Shown: positions 9,561 through 19,325 of the stretch, one piece after another
Position numbering within the stretch: position 1 is the first letter of the stretch
Layout: every line of letters starts with the position of its first letter
Assembly (NCBI RefSeq): GCF_003026815.1
Contig: NZ_PYOG01000021.1
Span: 19,668 to 83,667 of the forward strand
Direction: 5' to 3'
Source: Photobacterium damselae
GTDB taxonomy: Bacteria > Pseudomonadota > Gammaproteobacteria > Enterobacterales > Vibrionaceae
DNA: 64,000 nucleotides
Made by a program: the position numbers and the translations under genes
The notes under the pieces: generated by a model
Told to the model about the DNA's origin: nothing
The model's database searches: none
The model's input: only the letters and a program-made list of their open reading frames with translations

Positions 9561-11909
9561 TTAATTATTTAGTGAGAACGAGTTACCGTAAGACAGTGCA
9601 TTACCATCATCGGTCGAGCCAAAAGGTTTAACGCCTTGTAAGCCCAGCAAGCTGAAGGAAATGCTGACGTTACTATCGTATTCGGTAAAGTCATTACCTA
9701 ACGAATTCTTCGCGTAACGGTTATAGTTCAATCCAATCATCCAACACGCAGAGCGATAGGTTACACCCACTTGGCTTTCTATCATCTTATTGACATTAAG
9801 ATCTTGGAAATAATCCGCCTTAACGTAAATATTGTCGTAAAGTGGGAAGCCAGTCGATAAACCAATCTGTGAAATACCGTCATTATCTTTATTTGGGTTC
9901 TTCACATATTTATCAAGATATGTATTTGAAACATAACGGTAGTTAGGCTGGATATACATACCATTAGCTCGATACTCAATAGCACCACTAGCCATTTGGA
10001 TATCATTATCACTGGCATCGTATTGCATTGAGCTCTTCAAGAATAAACTGTCTGCAAGGTTAAACTCAGTTTCTAATGCTGTTGCAGAGTAACTCTGCGC
10101 ATCCTGATTACCTTCTGCTGTCGGTTTATTGATATAGAAGATTTGACCTAATGATAGGGTAAATCGTTCCTTATAATTACTGTCAAAATAGCGAGTCGAA
10201 GCACCAATAGTGACTTGGTTTGCTGGAGCTATGTAGTCAATACCACTATAGGTACGGTCACTAAACAGGCCATAATAGTCTTGTTGTAAACGTGTAGAGT
10301 CGTAGCCACCGCCACTGTAGTCAAATGGGTTATAGATATCTTTTTGGTCGACATCTTTGATGTATAAGTACTGAATTTGTGGCTCTAAACTTTGAACATA
10401 ATCTTCTCCTAGAATGGAGGTGTTGCGTTCAAAATATAGCCCGCTATGGATACGAAATTCAGGAATAGTACGGTCGACCGATTCTTTTAAGTCATTGAGA
10501 CCTGAGTTACGAGCATCTTGGTTATAATGGGTATACATCAGTTTAGCTTCTGATGTTACTGTCCACCAAGGGGTTGCATAAGGCAGAACAAGACTTGGTG
10601 CAATATAAAAACGATCAGCAGTCGGTTTGGCTTTAGAGTCGTTATCAAAGCGGCTCACGCTAGAATTAACTTTAAACTCTAAGTTATATGGCAGATCTTG
10701 TTGGTAATAATTGAGATCGAACTGAGGCATCAATCGATATTGATTGCCTTGACCATCAGCGGTTAACGGCTGGAAGTCTCGTACTCGTAAGGTGGAATCC
10801 CAATTGGTATCACGATAAGAGACATCGGCTGTTTGCAACAGGTTGTTATCTTCTCGGTTACCGATATCAGAATCAAGATCAGAGAAATATTGGAAGTCAC
10901 TGGCTTTACTGTAATCAATATCAAACAACCAATGCTGATTGTAGATACCTTTATGTTCCCAGTTAAATGCCCAGCGAGCACCTTTATCTTTATACAGTTT
11001 ATCGCTGTTAAGATATTCGCCTTTTAAGCTACCTTGCCCTAGTTCGGTTAGATAGCGGAATTGAGAATCAAGTTGTAGTCCTCGATTACTCATATATTTA
11101 GGCGTTAAGGTTAGGTCGTAGTTCGGTGCGATATTCCAGTAGAATGGCGTTTCTAGCTCAAAACCATCACGAGAACCGTAGCCAATTGATGGGTATAAGA
11201 AACCGGTTAAACGCTGATCGGTAACGGGCACACGTAAATACGGTAAATAAAAGACCGGTACATCGAGTACTTCAAATCGAGCATTGTAAAGATCGGCAAA
11301 TGGCGATTCGCCATCACGTTCTAAAGATGAAGCAGAAAAACGCCAGCTTTTATCTTTGGCTGGGCAGGTGGTATAGGTACCATCTTTCATCTTATAGAAC
11401 TGGGTGCCATCTACATTGGTCTTGATGATCTGTGCCGCATCGCCACGACCTGGTTGGCAGGTCATATTATAGATGGCATCATCCATTTCTGAATTTTGGG
11501 TATCAAGATTACTGGTGATACGCTTAGCATCAACCTCGATACCACCATCATGGAGATACACATCACCTGTTGCCGTCACAACATTTTCAGGTTGCTTTAA
11601 TGAGGCCTGATCCGCAACAATTGTGCGAGTGCCTTGCTTAACAATGACATCACCCTTATAGGTGATCTTTTTCTCATTAATGGCTTCGGCACTATCAGCT
11701 GTGATTTTAACTGGTAGGTTATTGGTGTCTTCTTGGCGATCTTGTGGCGCAATACAAACTCCGCGAACCACTTTCGGTTCATCAGCCTGAGCGACAGTAT
11801 GTTCATCTTTTACTTTGTCACTTGGCGCTGAGAGTTCATTCGCCATTGCTGGTCCGTATAGGGCCAGACTGATCATGGTGGCAAGCAAGCTGCGGGAGGT
11901 TAATGACAT
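9561..11909 (-). CDS. lptD: LPS-assembly outer-membrane protein LptD
   Basis: LptD, with the lipoprotein LptE, inserts lipopolysaccharide into the outer leaflet of the outer membrane. The 782-residue precursor has a signal peptide ending in AMANE. It then has an OstA-like jellyroll domain (about 65-180, ITADSAEAINEKKITYKGDV), and a long beta-barrel region rich in alternating aromatic strands. Cysteines at about residues 52, 151, 184 and 724 are plausible partners for the inter-domain disulfides of the family. The gene leads the leftward cluster and is divergent from djlA. Confidence 0.96.
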   Translation of the reverse strand: MSLTSRSLLATMISLALYGPAMANELSAPSDKVKDEHTVAQADEPKVVRGVCIAPQDRQEDTNNLPVKITADSAEAINEKKITYKGDVIVKQGTRTIVADQASLKQPENVVTATGDVYLHDGGIEVDAKRITSNLDTQNSEMDDAIYNMTCQPGRGDAAQIIKTNVDGTQFYKMKDGTYTTCPAKDKSWRFSASSLERDGESPFADLYNARFEVLDVPVFYLPYLRVPVTDQRLTGFLYPSIGYGSRDGFELETPFYWNIAPNYDLTLTPKYMSNRGLQLDSQFRYLTELGQGSLKGEYLNSDKLYKDKGARWAFNWEHKGIYNQHWLFDIDYSKASDFQYFSDLDSDIGNREDNNLLQTADVSYRDTNWDSTLRVRDFQPLTADGQGNQYRLMPQFDLNYYQQDLPYNLEFKVNSSVSRFDNDSKAKPTADRFYIAPSLVLPYATPWWTVTSEAKLMYTHYNQDARNSGLNDLKESVDRTIPEFRIHSGLYFERNTSILGEDYVQSLEPQIQYLYIKDVDQKDIYNPFDYSGGGYDSTRLQQDYYGLFSDRTYSGIDYIAPANQVTIGASTRYFDSNYKERFTLSLGQIFYINKPTAEGNQDAQSYSATALETEFNLADSLFLKSSMQYDASDNDIQMASGAIEYRANGMYIQPNYRYVSNTYLDKYVKNPNKDNDGISQIGLSTGFPLYDNIYVKADYFQDLNVNKMIESQVGVTYRSACWMIGLNYNRYAKNSLGNDFTEYDSNVSISFSLLGLQGVKPFGSTDDGNALSYGNSFSLNN

Positions 11910-12081
11910 TAATTAAACATTCCTGTATCAGAGTCGTTGCGCGTAAAATTGGTGGCGCTTTTTACAAGCATTCCCGATAAATGACAGCTATCATAAAGCA
12001 AATTCAACTCGACGGCATCCTTTCTCGCCAAAGAGTCGGGTAAACATTGAATAAATTTAGCAAATTACCAGAGAGTATAGA

Positions 12082-12921
12082 ATGCAAACAGCAGGTATTT
12101 GGGGAAAAATCATCGGCGCATTGCTCGGTTTGGCCGTATTTAAACTCCCTGGACTTTTTATTGGCCTTTTTATTGGTCATCAATTTGATAAAGCCTACGC
12201 CCGTCAGATGGGGAGTTTCGCTGGGTTTGGTGAGCGTATGTCAAATGCGGATCGACAGGCCGCTTTTTTTGATGCGTGCTTCTCAGTTATGGGACACTTG
12301 GCAAAATCTAAAGGCCGAGTGACTGAACAAGAGATTCGGGTAGCCAGTGCTATTATGGATCGTATGGGACTACAAGGTGAAGCTCGCCGCCGTGCCCAAG
12401 ATGCTTTTCGCCAAGGTAAAAATGAGCAGTTTCCACTGGAAGAAACACTATTAAAAGTACGCCAAGCGCGACGTGCGGATCTTTCTCGCTTTTTCCTTGA
12501 ACTACAAATTGCTGCAGCCTTTGCTGATGGTTCGATTCACCCGAATGAGCGTCAAATGCTGCATGTTATTGCGCGTCACTTGGGCTTTTCTGAAGCGCAG
12601 CTAGAGCAAACATTGCGTATGCAAGAAGCAGCATTTCGTTTTCAACAAGGTGGCTTTAATCAGCAGTATCAAAATGCTGGTGGCTTTCAACAAGCCCCAA
12701 CTCGCGATCAACTAGCCGATGCGTACAATGTATTGGGTGTTGATGAAAGCGCATCTGCACAAGAGGTGAAGCGAGCTTATCGTAAGCTGATGAGTGAGCA
12801 CCATCCCGATAAACTGGCTGCAAAAGGCTTACCTCCTGAGATGATGGAGATCGCTAAGCAAAAAGCACAAGAGTTGCAAGCGGCTTATGATTTAATCCGT
12901 AAAGAGAAAGGCTTTAAATAA
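12082..12921 (+). CDS. djlA: membrane-anchored DnaJ-like co-chaperone DjlA
   Basis: DjlA is a type III inner-membrane J protein that stimulates DnaK and influences the Rcs envelope-stress pathway in E. coli. The 279-residue protein has an N-terminal transmembrane segment rich in glycine ([20 protein letters not shown]), a TerB-like central domain (about 50-170), and a C-terminal J domain (about 210-279) with the invariant HPD in [15 protein letters not shown]. The ATG at 12082 is near a GAGAG box. It is divergent from lptD, as in E. coli and Vibrio. Confidence 0.95.
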   Translation: MQTAGIWGKIIGALLGLAVFKLPGLFIGLFIGHQFDKAYARQMGSFAGFGERMSNADRQAAFFDACFSVMGHLAKSKGRVTEQEIRVASAIMDRMGLQGEARRRAQDAFRQGKNEQFPLEETLLKVRQARRADLSRFFLELQIAAAFADGSIHPNERQMLHVIARHLGFSEAQLEQTLRMQEAAFRFQQGGFNQQYQNAGGFQQAPTRDQLADAYNVLGVDESASAQEVKRAYRKLMSEHHPDKLAAKGLPPEMMEIAKQKAQELQAAYDLIRKEKGFK

Positions 12922-12934
12922 AGCATCTTAAAAT

Positions 12935-12987
12935 AAAAGCGAGTCAGATTTTGGTCGACTAAGACTGAATATCTGGCTCGCTTTTTT
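12935..12987. terminator. terminator between convergent djlA and rluA
   Basis: AAAAGCGAGTCAGATT pairs with the later ATATCTGGCTCGCTTTT, leaving a loop of about 20 nt and ending in six T. A-rich and T-rich flanks suggest that it serves both genes. Confidence 0.75.
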
Positions 12988-12995
12988 ATGTGCGA

Positions 12996-13721
12996 TTAAT
13001 CTAAAGTGCGCGTTGGTGCATCAGGATAAAAGTCGCATGGTGCAAAGATATGCATTGGCTCTTCTGTATAAGGGTGAGCAAAGGTCAGTTCTGCTGCATG
13101 TAACTGCAGACGAGGTGCCATTTCACGAGCTTCATCGTGAGCGTAGAAACGGTCGCCTAAAATCGGATGTCCAATCGCCATCATGTGTACACGCAGTTGA
13201 TGGGAGCGACCTGTCACTGGGAGTAAACGTACTAAAGTGGCATTTTCTTCATAGCGCACCACTTCATAATGAGTCAGTGATGGCTTCCCTTCTTCGTAAC
13301 ACACCTTTTGTTTTGGGCGATTTGGCCAGTCACAAATTAAAGGTAAGTCTACCGAACCGTGTTGTTGTTCTAGATGACCCCAAACCCGAGCATAGTAAAC
13401 CTTATGAGTTTGACGCTCTCGAAACTGGGCTTTGAGATGGCGCTCCGCGTTTTTATTAATCGCCAGTACAATCAATCCAGAGGTGGTCATATCTAGGCGA
13501 TGCACAATCTGTGATTTTGGATGATCACGTAATACGCGTGAGTAGATACTGTCATAGTGAGCCGGATCGCGGCCAGGGACAGAGAGAAGGCCTGACGGTT
13601 TATTTACCGCAATAATATCGCGATCTAGATGAAGGACATCTAACCAAGGATCTTGAGGCGGATTGTAATCCAACAAAGGTAACGGTTTCATGGCTGACTC
13701 GAAGTGAATACGGTAAATCAT
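12996..13721 (-). CDS. rluA: 23S rRNA pseudouridine(746)/tRNA pseudouridine(32) synthase RluA
   Basis: RluA makes pseudouridine at 23S position 746 and tRNA position 32. The 241-residue protein has the family core: VNKPSGLLSVPGR near the N-terminus, the catalytic HRLDMTTSGL (Asp nucleophile), the LLPVTGRSHQLRVHM motif and GHPILGDRFY. The start at 13721 gives a short extension; an in-frame ATG at 13691 (MKPLPLLDYNPP) fits the usual N-terminus better, but the first start has an AGGA box upstream, so the start is uncertain by 10 codons. Confidence 0.93.
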   Translation of the reverse strand: MIYRIHFESAMKPLPLLDYNPPQDPWLDVLHLDRDIIAVNKPSGLLSVPGRDPAHYDSIYSRVLRDHPKSQIVHRLDMTTSGLIVLAINKNAERHLKAQFRERQTHKVYYARVWGHLEQQHGSVDLPLICDWPNRPKQKVCYEEGKPSLTHYEVVRYEENATLVRLLPVTGRSHQLRVHMMAIGHPILGDRFYAHDEAREMAPRLQLHAAELTFAHPYTEEPMHIFAPCDFYPDAPTRTLD

Positions 13722-13812
13722 AAAGGTTGGGGATCCTAATACGAATTATCGTGAATACCAAGAGTAATTGAAATCCAACCCAAGAAAACCTGCACCTTGG
13801 TTGGAGATAACG

Positions 13813-13842
13813 AAAAAAAAGCCGCTAGTAAAATAGCGGCTT
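13813..13842 (-). terminator. rho-independent terminator of rapA
   Basis: On the reverse strand AAGCCGCTA pairs with TAGCGGCTT across a short loop and is followed by eight T. It sits about 60 bp after the rapA stop codon. Confidence 0.85.
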
Positions 13843-13901
13843 GATATACATATTTTATTCTCAAGTTAAGAGCTTATCTTGCTTGAGCTAATACGCTCAG
13901 A

Positions 13902-16820
13902 TCAGTTATGACTAACGACGATTAAGCGCAGTGAATCTAACTGGATTTGCGCTTTACCGATGTAATTTGTTAGCTCTTGAATCTGCGTTTGCAGCAGTTC
14001 TAACTCGTCATCACGAATATTTGGGTTAACGGCTTTTAGCACTTGCAGGCGATTAAACTCCGCTTGTAGTGTTGCTTCCATTTCCGCTTGTGCTTGCTGG
14101 CGAACTTGGTCTAGCTCAGTTTCAATTGCACGTTCAGCATGCTCAATTAGTACGTGAATGTCTTTTTGTACTGAATTAACCAGTTTGCTACCTAGATGGC
14201 GGTTAACTGGGCTTAGTTGGCGGTTAAAGCTTTCAAACTCAACATTAGCTGCAAGGTTGTTGCCTTTACTATCAAGTAAGATACGAATTGGTGTTTTTGG
14301 TAAGAAGCGACCAATACCTGACTGCTTTGGTGCTTGGGCATCTACCACATAAACCAATTCAAGCAGAAGGGTACCAACTGGCAATGCTTTGTTCTTCAGT
14401 AAAGAAACCGCAGTTGTACCCACCCCCTCTGTTAATAGTAGATCGATACCACCTTGGATCATTGGGTGCTCCCAACTGATAAAGTGCATATCTTCACGAG
14501 AAAGTGCCGTGTCACGATCAAAGGTGATCGTACAACCGTCGTATGGAAGACCTGGGTAGCTCGATACCATCATGTGCTCAGACGGAGTAACCACAATAGC
14601 ATTTTCACCACGATCGTCTTGGTTTAAACCTATGGTGTCAAATAGACCAAGCGCAAAGGTAACTAGGTTGGTATCGCCATCTTTTGCTGAAATCTCATCA
14701 ACTAAAGCGTGTGCTGCTTCACCGCCATTAGAATGCATTTCCAATAAACGGTCACGGCCTTGCTCCAGCTTAGCTTTTAGCTCATTGTGCATAGCGGCAC
14801 TGCTGGTGATCAGATTTTCAAGTTCTGCTTCATCGTGCTTTTCACTTGCAAGAAGCGCTAATAAAGCATCTTGATGAGCATCATATACCGCACGACCGGT
14901 TGGGCAAGTCTCTTCAAAAGCATTAAGACCTTCGTTATACCAACGAGCCAGAAGCGCTTGAGAGGTGCCTTCTAGATGTGGAACATGAATTTCTATATCG
15001 CGTTTTTGACCAATACGATCAAGACGACCAATACGCTGTTCCAGCAAGTCAGGGTTATTTGGTAGATCGAACATCACCAATTGATTAGAGAACTGGAAGT
15101 TACGACCTTCAGAACCGATCTCTGAACACAATAGTACCTGAGCGCCTTCTTCATCTTGCGCAAAGTAAGCCGCTGCTTTATCACGCTCAATGATCGACAT
15201 CCCTTCATGGAACACTGATGCTCGAATACCTTCACGTTCGCGCAGGGCTTGCTCTAGTGTCAGGGCTGTTTGAGCTCGAGAACAGATCACTAAAACTTTT
15301 TCACCACGGTTAGCTTTTAAGTGCTCAATTAACCAAGTTACACGAGGATCAAAGTTCCACCATGTGGCTGTATCACCTTCAAATTCTTGATAGATATCTT
15401 CAGGATACAGGAGCTTCATCACTTTTTGCTCAGGGCTCATTCGACCGCCCATCATGCTTGCAACACGCATTGCCGTTTGGTATTGAGTCGGCATAGCAAG
15501 TGGATACATGTTTAAGTGACGCTGTGGGAAACCTTTGATGGCTGCACGAGTGTTACGAAATAGAACACGACCTGTACCATGGCGATCCATTAAGTTGGCA
15601 ATTAACTCATTACGGGCAGCAATTGCTTCACCATTATCTAAGCTAGATGATTCGATAAACGCTAGGGTTGGCGCGATATCTTGCTCAGGTAGAAGTTGTG
15701 CTAAGGTTTCTTTCTCTTGCTCAGTTAATGTTTCACCTGATAATAAGCGAGAAACCGCATCAGCAACGGGCTCATATTTACGTTCTTCTTCGACAAACTC
15801 TTGGTAGTCATAGAAGCGATCTGGATCGAGTAGACGCAAACGGGCAAAGTGACTTTCGCGGCCAAGTTGTTCTGGTGTTGCGGTTAGCAGAAGCACACTT
15901 GGGGTTTTTTCTGCAATTTCTTCAACCACTTGATATTGGCGACTTGGCTTGTCTTCACTCCACTCTAGGTGATGAGCCTCATCGACAACTAAGAGATCCC
16001 AATCGGCTTCAAGAGCTTGTTCAAAACGGCGACGACTCTTACGTAAGAAGTCTAATGAACAAAGCACATATTGCGCGGTATCAAATGGGTTAGCTGCATC
16101 AGCATAGGCTTCAACACAGCGCTCTTCATCAAAAATAGAGAAGTGCAGGTTAAAACGGCGCATCATCTCAACCAGCCATTGATGCTGAAGAGTTTCTGGT
16201 ACCAAAATTAAGATACGTTCGGCACGACCAGATAACACTTGCTGGTGGATGATCATACCCGCTTCAATGGTTTTACCTAGACCTACTTCATCGGCAAGTA
16301 AAACGCGAGGGGCATAACGACGACCGACTTCATGAGCAATATAGAGCTGATGAGGGATCAAACCTGCACGCATACCGCATAGACCACGTAATGGGCTCTT
16401 ATGCTGTTCGTACTGGTTTTTCAATGCTCGATAACGCAGAGCGAAACGATCCATACGATCGATTTGGCCTGCAAAAAGCTTATCTTGAGGCTTGTTGAAG
16501 CGAATTTGATGATTCAAGAATAGTTCACGTAACGCAACATCTTCTTCTTGAGTATCAGTACGGGTTCCGACGTAAGTTAATACGCCTTTCTCTTCAACGA
16601 TGTTTTCGACTTTGAGGGTCCAGCCTTCATGGCTTTCAACCACATCACCAACATTAAACATTACACGGGTAACAGGAGCATCATTGCGTGCATACAGACG
16701 GTTCTCTTCAGAGGCAGAAAACATCAAAGTCACGGTACGCGCATCCAGCGCCACAACGGTACCCAGACCTAAATCACTCTCAGTATCACTGATCCAACGT
16801 TGACCCAAAGCAAATGGCAT
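13902..16820 (-). CDS. rapA: RNA polymerase-associated ATPase RapA (HepA)
   Basis: RapA is a Swi2/Snf2-type ATPase that binds RNA polymerase and recycles it from stalled or post-termination complexes. The 972-residue length matches E. coli RapA (968). The N-terminal Tudor-like domains begin [20 protein letters not shown]. The helicase core has Walker [13 protein letters not shown], motif [15 protein letters not shown], and the C-terminal helicase motifs [15 protein letters not shown] and [11 protein letters not shown]. The C-terminal third is the RapA-specific spacer and wedge region. It is monocistronic with its own terminator and divergent from the PhoH-family gene. Confidence 0.97.
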   Translation of the reverse strand: MPFALGQRWISDTESDLGLGTVVALDARTVTLMFSASEENRLYARNDAPVTRVMFNVGDVVESHEGWTLKVENIVEEKGVLTYVGTRTDTQEEDVALRELFLNHQIRFNKPQDKLFAGQIDRMDRFALRYRALKNQYEQHKSPLRGLCGMRAGLIPHQLYIAHEVGRRYAPRVLLADEVGLGKTIEAGMIIHQQVLSGRAERILILVPETLQHQWLVEMMRRFNLHFSIFDEERCVEAYADAANPFDTAQYVLCSLDFLRKSRRRFEQALEADWDLLVVDEAHHLEWSEDKPSRQYQVVEEIAEKTPSVLLLTATPEQLGRESHFARLRLLDPDRFYDYQEFVEEERKYEPVADAVSRLLSGETLTEQEKETLAQLLPEQDIAPTLAFIESSSLDNGEAIAARNELIANLMDRHGTGRVLFRNTRAAIKGFPQRHLNMYPLAMPTQYQTAMRVASMMGGRMSPEQKVMKLLYPEDIYQEFEGDTATWWNFDPRVTWLIEHLKANRGEKVLVICSRAQTALTLEQALREREGIRASVFHEGMSIIERDKAAAYFAQDEEGAQVLLCSEIGSEGRNFQFSNQLVMFDLPNNPDLLEQRIGRLDRIGQKRDIEIHVPHLEGTSQALLARWYNEGLNAFEETCPTGRAVYDAHQDALLALLASEKHDEAELENLITSSAAMHNELKAKLEQGRDRLLEMHSNGGEAAHALVDEISAKDGDTNLVTFALGLFDTIGLNQDDRGENAIVVTPSEHMMVSSYPGLPYDGCTITFDRDTALSREDMHFISWEHPMIQGGIDLLLTEGVGTTAVSLLKNKALPVGTLLLELVYVVDAQAPKQSGIGRFLPKTPIRILLDSKGNNLAANVEFESFNRQLSPVNRHLGSKLVNSVQKDIHVLIEHAERAIETELDQVRQQAQAEMEATLQAEFNRLQVLKAVNPNIRDDELELLQTQIQELTNYIGKAQIQLDSLRLIVVSHN

Positions 16821-17154
16821 AGTGGTAAAAACCTTCTAATTGTTTGATATCAAGGAAATTGTTTGGTGTAGCATTCCAATATTTATGGTCTACACTGAAA
16901 AGTAAGTGTAAGCCAAAATTGAGAATTTGGTATGCCACGAAAAAGGGAAGTTATGTTACTGCATGATGGACTCAAGATCACGATGTAAGTCAGCTTTTTT
17001 AGTGATATCGCAAAGCATCTTGGCCTCTTAGAAGAATCTACCCTTTGTCATACCCGCGTCATATTACAACGGCATTAATAATTAAGGAGTTCAATCAAAA
17101 AGGAACAACAATTGCAGGACATAAATTGAGTTCTGCAGCTATCAAGGAGGCTAT
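16821..17154. other. 334-bp divergent intergenic region between rapA and the PhoH-family gene
   Basis: This region must hold the promoters of both divergent genes. I can identify only the AAGGAGG ribosome-binding site at 17143-17149 for the rightward gene. An 18-codon ATG frame starting at 16932 is present but lacks a convincing ribosome-binding site. I see no RNA gene or obvious operator. Confidence 0.5.
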
Positions 17155-18531
17155 ATGGATGGCAGCACAAGGAAACTCTTTGTTTTAGATACCAATATAC
17201 TGTTACATGAACCTCTCGCTATTTACTCATTTCAAGAACACGATGTGATTGTTCCGATGACAGTGCTTGAAGAGCTCGATCGGATTAAAGATTCTAAACG
17301 CGATGTCTCTCGTGATGCTCGAGTGGCTATTCGAGCTTTAGAAGATATCTTTCATGATGCAACCCCTGAACAAATCTCTGCGGGTGTTCCGCTGCAATCT
17401 CAGAACGAGACTGGTGGCACTATTGCTATTTTTGCTGACTATGAAGTCAAAGAAACGGTACATGCTTTTAGTGACAAGATGGGGGATAACCGTATCTTAA
17501 ATAGCGTGTTATTTTTGCAGCAGAAGTTTGCCCCTCGTGATGTGGTCTTGGTGACTAAAGACATCAATATGCGGTTGCGGGCCAAAGGAGCGGGGGTCTA
17601 TTTTGTTGATGATTACCGAACCGATCAGCTTATTGATGATGTCGCTTTATTAAGTAAAGGCTTTCATCGCTTTGACGGTTCTTTTTGGGCGGGTGTTGCG
17701 CAATGTGATTCTGAAAAACGCGGTATGAGTACCTGTCACACGTTACCTAAACATTTGTTTGAAAATCCCTATCCAAACCAATACCTCATTGATGAGTCGC
17801 AAGATTTTGCTGCTCGAATCCAAGAGATTGATGCTGAAACTATTACAGTAAAAGATCTAGGGTTTGAACGTTTGATGCATCGACAAGCGTGGGGTATTTC
17901 ACCTAAAAATATCTATCAGGCGATGGCGCTTGATGCCATGTTAGATCCTAAGATTGATCTGGTAATACTCACAGGACCTGCTGGGTGTGGTAAAACCATT
18001 TTGGCCATGGCGGCGGCTCTTGAGCAAGTTATTGAAAAAGGGATGTACGATAAGATACTGGTGACACGAAATACCCCTGAAATTGCCGAATCAATTGGTT
18101 TTTTACCCGGCAGTGAAGAAGAGAAAATGTTGCCATGGCTTGGTGCGGTAACCGATACTTTGGAAGCTTTGCATAAGCATGATGTATGTACCGATGGCTC
18201 AATGAAATACATTTTTGATAAAGCCAATATTCAATTTAAATCAATTAACTTTATGCGTGGGCGCTCCATTCAAAATGCGTTTGTGTTGTTAGATGAGTGC
18301 CAGAATTTAACCGCTTCCCAAATTAAAACCATTATTACTCGTTGTGGCGAGGGAACCAAAATTGTCTGCTCGGGTAACCTTGCGCAAATTGACTCCAATT
18401 ACCTCTCACCAGTTACTTCTGGCTTAACCTATATTGTTGAGCGTTTTAAGAATTTTGAAGGAAGTGCCAATATTTACCTCAATGGCGTTGTGCGTAGTCG
18501 CTTGGCCGAATTTGCTGAAGAAAACCTGTAG
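17155..18531 (+). CDS. PIN domain-PhoH family ATPase (YlaK-like)
   Basis: This 458-residue protein fuses an N-terminal PIN RNase domain (about 8-150; FVLDTNILLH and the acidic residues typical of PIN active sites) to a C-terminal PhoH-like ATPase (about 240-455). The latter has Walker A GPAGCGKTI at about 274-282, Walker B FVLLDECQN, and the sensor segment IVCSGNLAQID. This PhoH2 architecture is known in mycobacteria as an RNA helicase-RNase; the Vibrio version is usually annotated only as a PhoH family protein. The start follows an excellent AAGGAGG box by 5 nt. It is monocistronic, with a terminator downstream. Confidence 0.93.
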   Translation: MDGSTRKLFVLDTNILLHEPLAIYSFQEHDVIVPMTVLEELDRIKDSKRDVSRDARVAIRALEDIFHDATPEQISAGVPLQSQNETGGTIAIFADYEVKETVHAFSDKMGDNRILNSVLFLQQKFAPRDVVLVTKDINMRLRAKGAGVYFVDDYRTDQLIDDVALLSKGFHRFDGSFWAGVAQCDSEKRGMSTCHTLPKHLFENPYPNQYLIDESQDFAARIQEIDAETITVKDLGFERLMHRQAWGISPKNIYQAMALDAMLDPKIDLVILTGPAGCGKTILAMAAALEQVIEKGMYDKILVTRNTPEIAESIGFLPGSEEEKMLPWLGAVTDTLEALHKHDVCTDGSMKYIFDKANIQFKSINFMRGRSIQNAFVLLDECQNLTASQIKTIITRCGEGTKIVCSGNLAQIDSNYLSPVTSGLTYIVERFKNFEGSANIYLNGVVRSRLAEFAEENL

Positions 18532-18553
18532 TATTTATTGTTTGTTATGATAA

Positions 18554-18583
18554 AGAGGGGCTTTGAGTTCCCCTCTATTTTTT
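18554..18583 (+). terminator. terminator after the PhoH-family gene
   Basis: AGAGGGG pairs with CCCCTCT across a 9-nt loop and is followed by ATTTTTT. It lies between the convergent PhoH-family gene and thiQ. Confidence 0.8.
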
Positions 18584-18620
18584 GGTTTTTACTATAAGCC
18601 GAAGGATATGGCACCGGACA

Positions 18621-19325
18621 TTAATCAAGCCCAAGGTAGCGCTGTAGTTCTGGATGAGCGGGGGCGTGAAAAAGCGCTTGAGTCGAACCAAATTCCACTA
18701 CTTCACCTCCTGAGACAAAAGCACATTTATCACTGATTAGTAATGCATCATCTGGATTGTGGGTGATCATTAACACCGTAATATGCTGCTCTTTAGCGAG
18801 CTGTTTCACTTGATTGAGCATCTCTTGGCGCAATATCGGATCTAAAGCCGAAAAGGGTTCATCAAGCAACAATAAAGGACGTTGTCGAGCTAAACATCGA
18901 GCTAAGGCTACTCGCTGTTTTTGGCCGCCTGAAAGTGATGGCGGGAGTCGGTCCAAGAAAGAGTCAAGGCCTACTTGAGCGGCCACTTGAGTAATAGTAT
19001 CTCGCTGGGCATCAGAGAGGTGCAACTTACCATTAAGACCTAATCCGATATTGGCAAATACGGTTAAATGTGGAAACAAATTGTGTTCTTGAAACAAAAT
19101 GGAAAGTGGTCGTTGGGCTGGTTTAAGTTGATTGAGCACTTGTCCATTAAACATTATCTGGCCGCTTTGTGGGGTTAAAAAACCACTGATTAGGGCCATA
19201 AGAGTACTTTTACCAGCACCACTGGGGCCCAAAATAGCCACAATCTCACCGTCTTGAGCCTGTAGATTGAACATCATCGTTTCACCGTTTTCGTAATGAT
19301 AACGAACTTGCTCTAATTTAAGCAT
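18621..19325 (-). CDS. thiQ: thiamine ABC transporter ATP-binding protein ThiQ
   Basis: ThiQ is the ATPase of the thiamine and thiamine phosphate importer ThiBPQ. The 234-residue protein has Walker A GPSGAGKST (about 33-41), the Q loop LFQEHNLF, the ABC signature LSGGQKQRVALARCLARQ, Walker B LLLLDEPFSALD and the switch histidine in MITHNPDDA. Its start overlaps the thiP stop by 8 bp. It is the last gene of the riboswitch-controlled thiBPQ operon. Confidence 0.95.
   Translation of the reverse strand: MLKLEQVRYHYENGETMMFNLQAQDGEIVAILGPSGAGKSTLMALISGFLTPQSGQIMFNGQVLNQLKPAQRPLSILFQEHNLFPHLTVFANIGLGLNGKLHLSDAQRDTITQVAAQVGLDSFLDRLPPSLSGGQKQRVALARCLARQRPLLLLDEPFSALDPILRQEMLNQVKQLAKEQHITVLMITHNPDDALLISDKCAFVSGGEVVEFGSTQALFHAPAHPELQRYLGLD

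Noticed and set aside
12047..12322. 91-codon ORF overlapping the start of djlA in another frame
   Set aside because: DjlA has clear transmembrane and J-domain features in the other frame; this one is a shadow.
16932..16988. 18-codon ORF between rapA and the PhoH-family gene
   Set aside because: No convincing ribosome-binding site and a composition unlike a leader peptide; too short to support.
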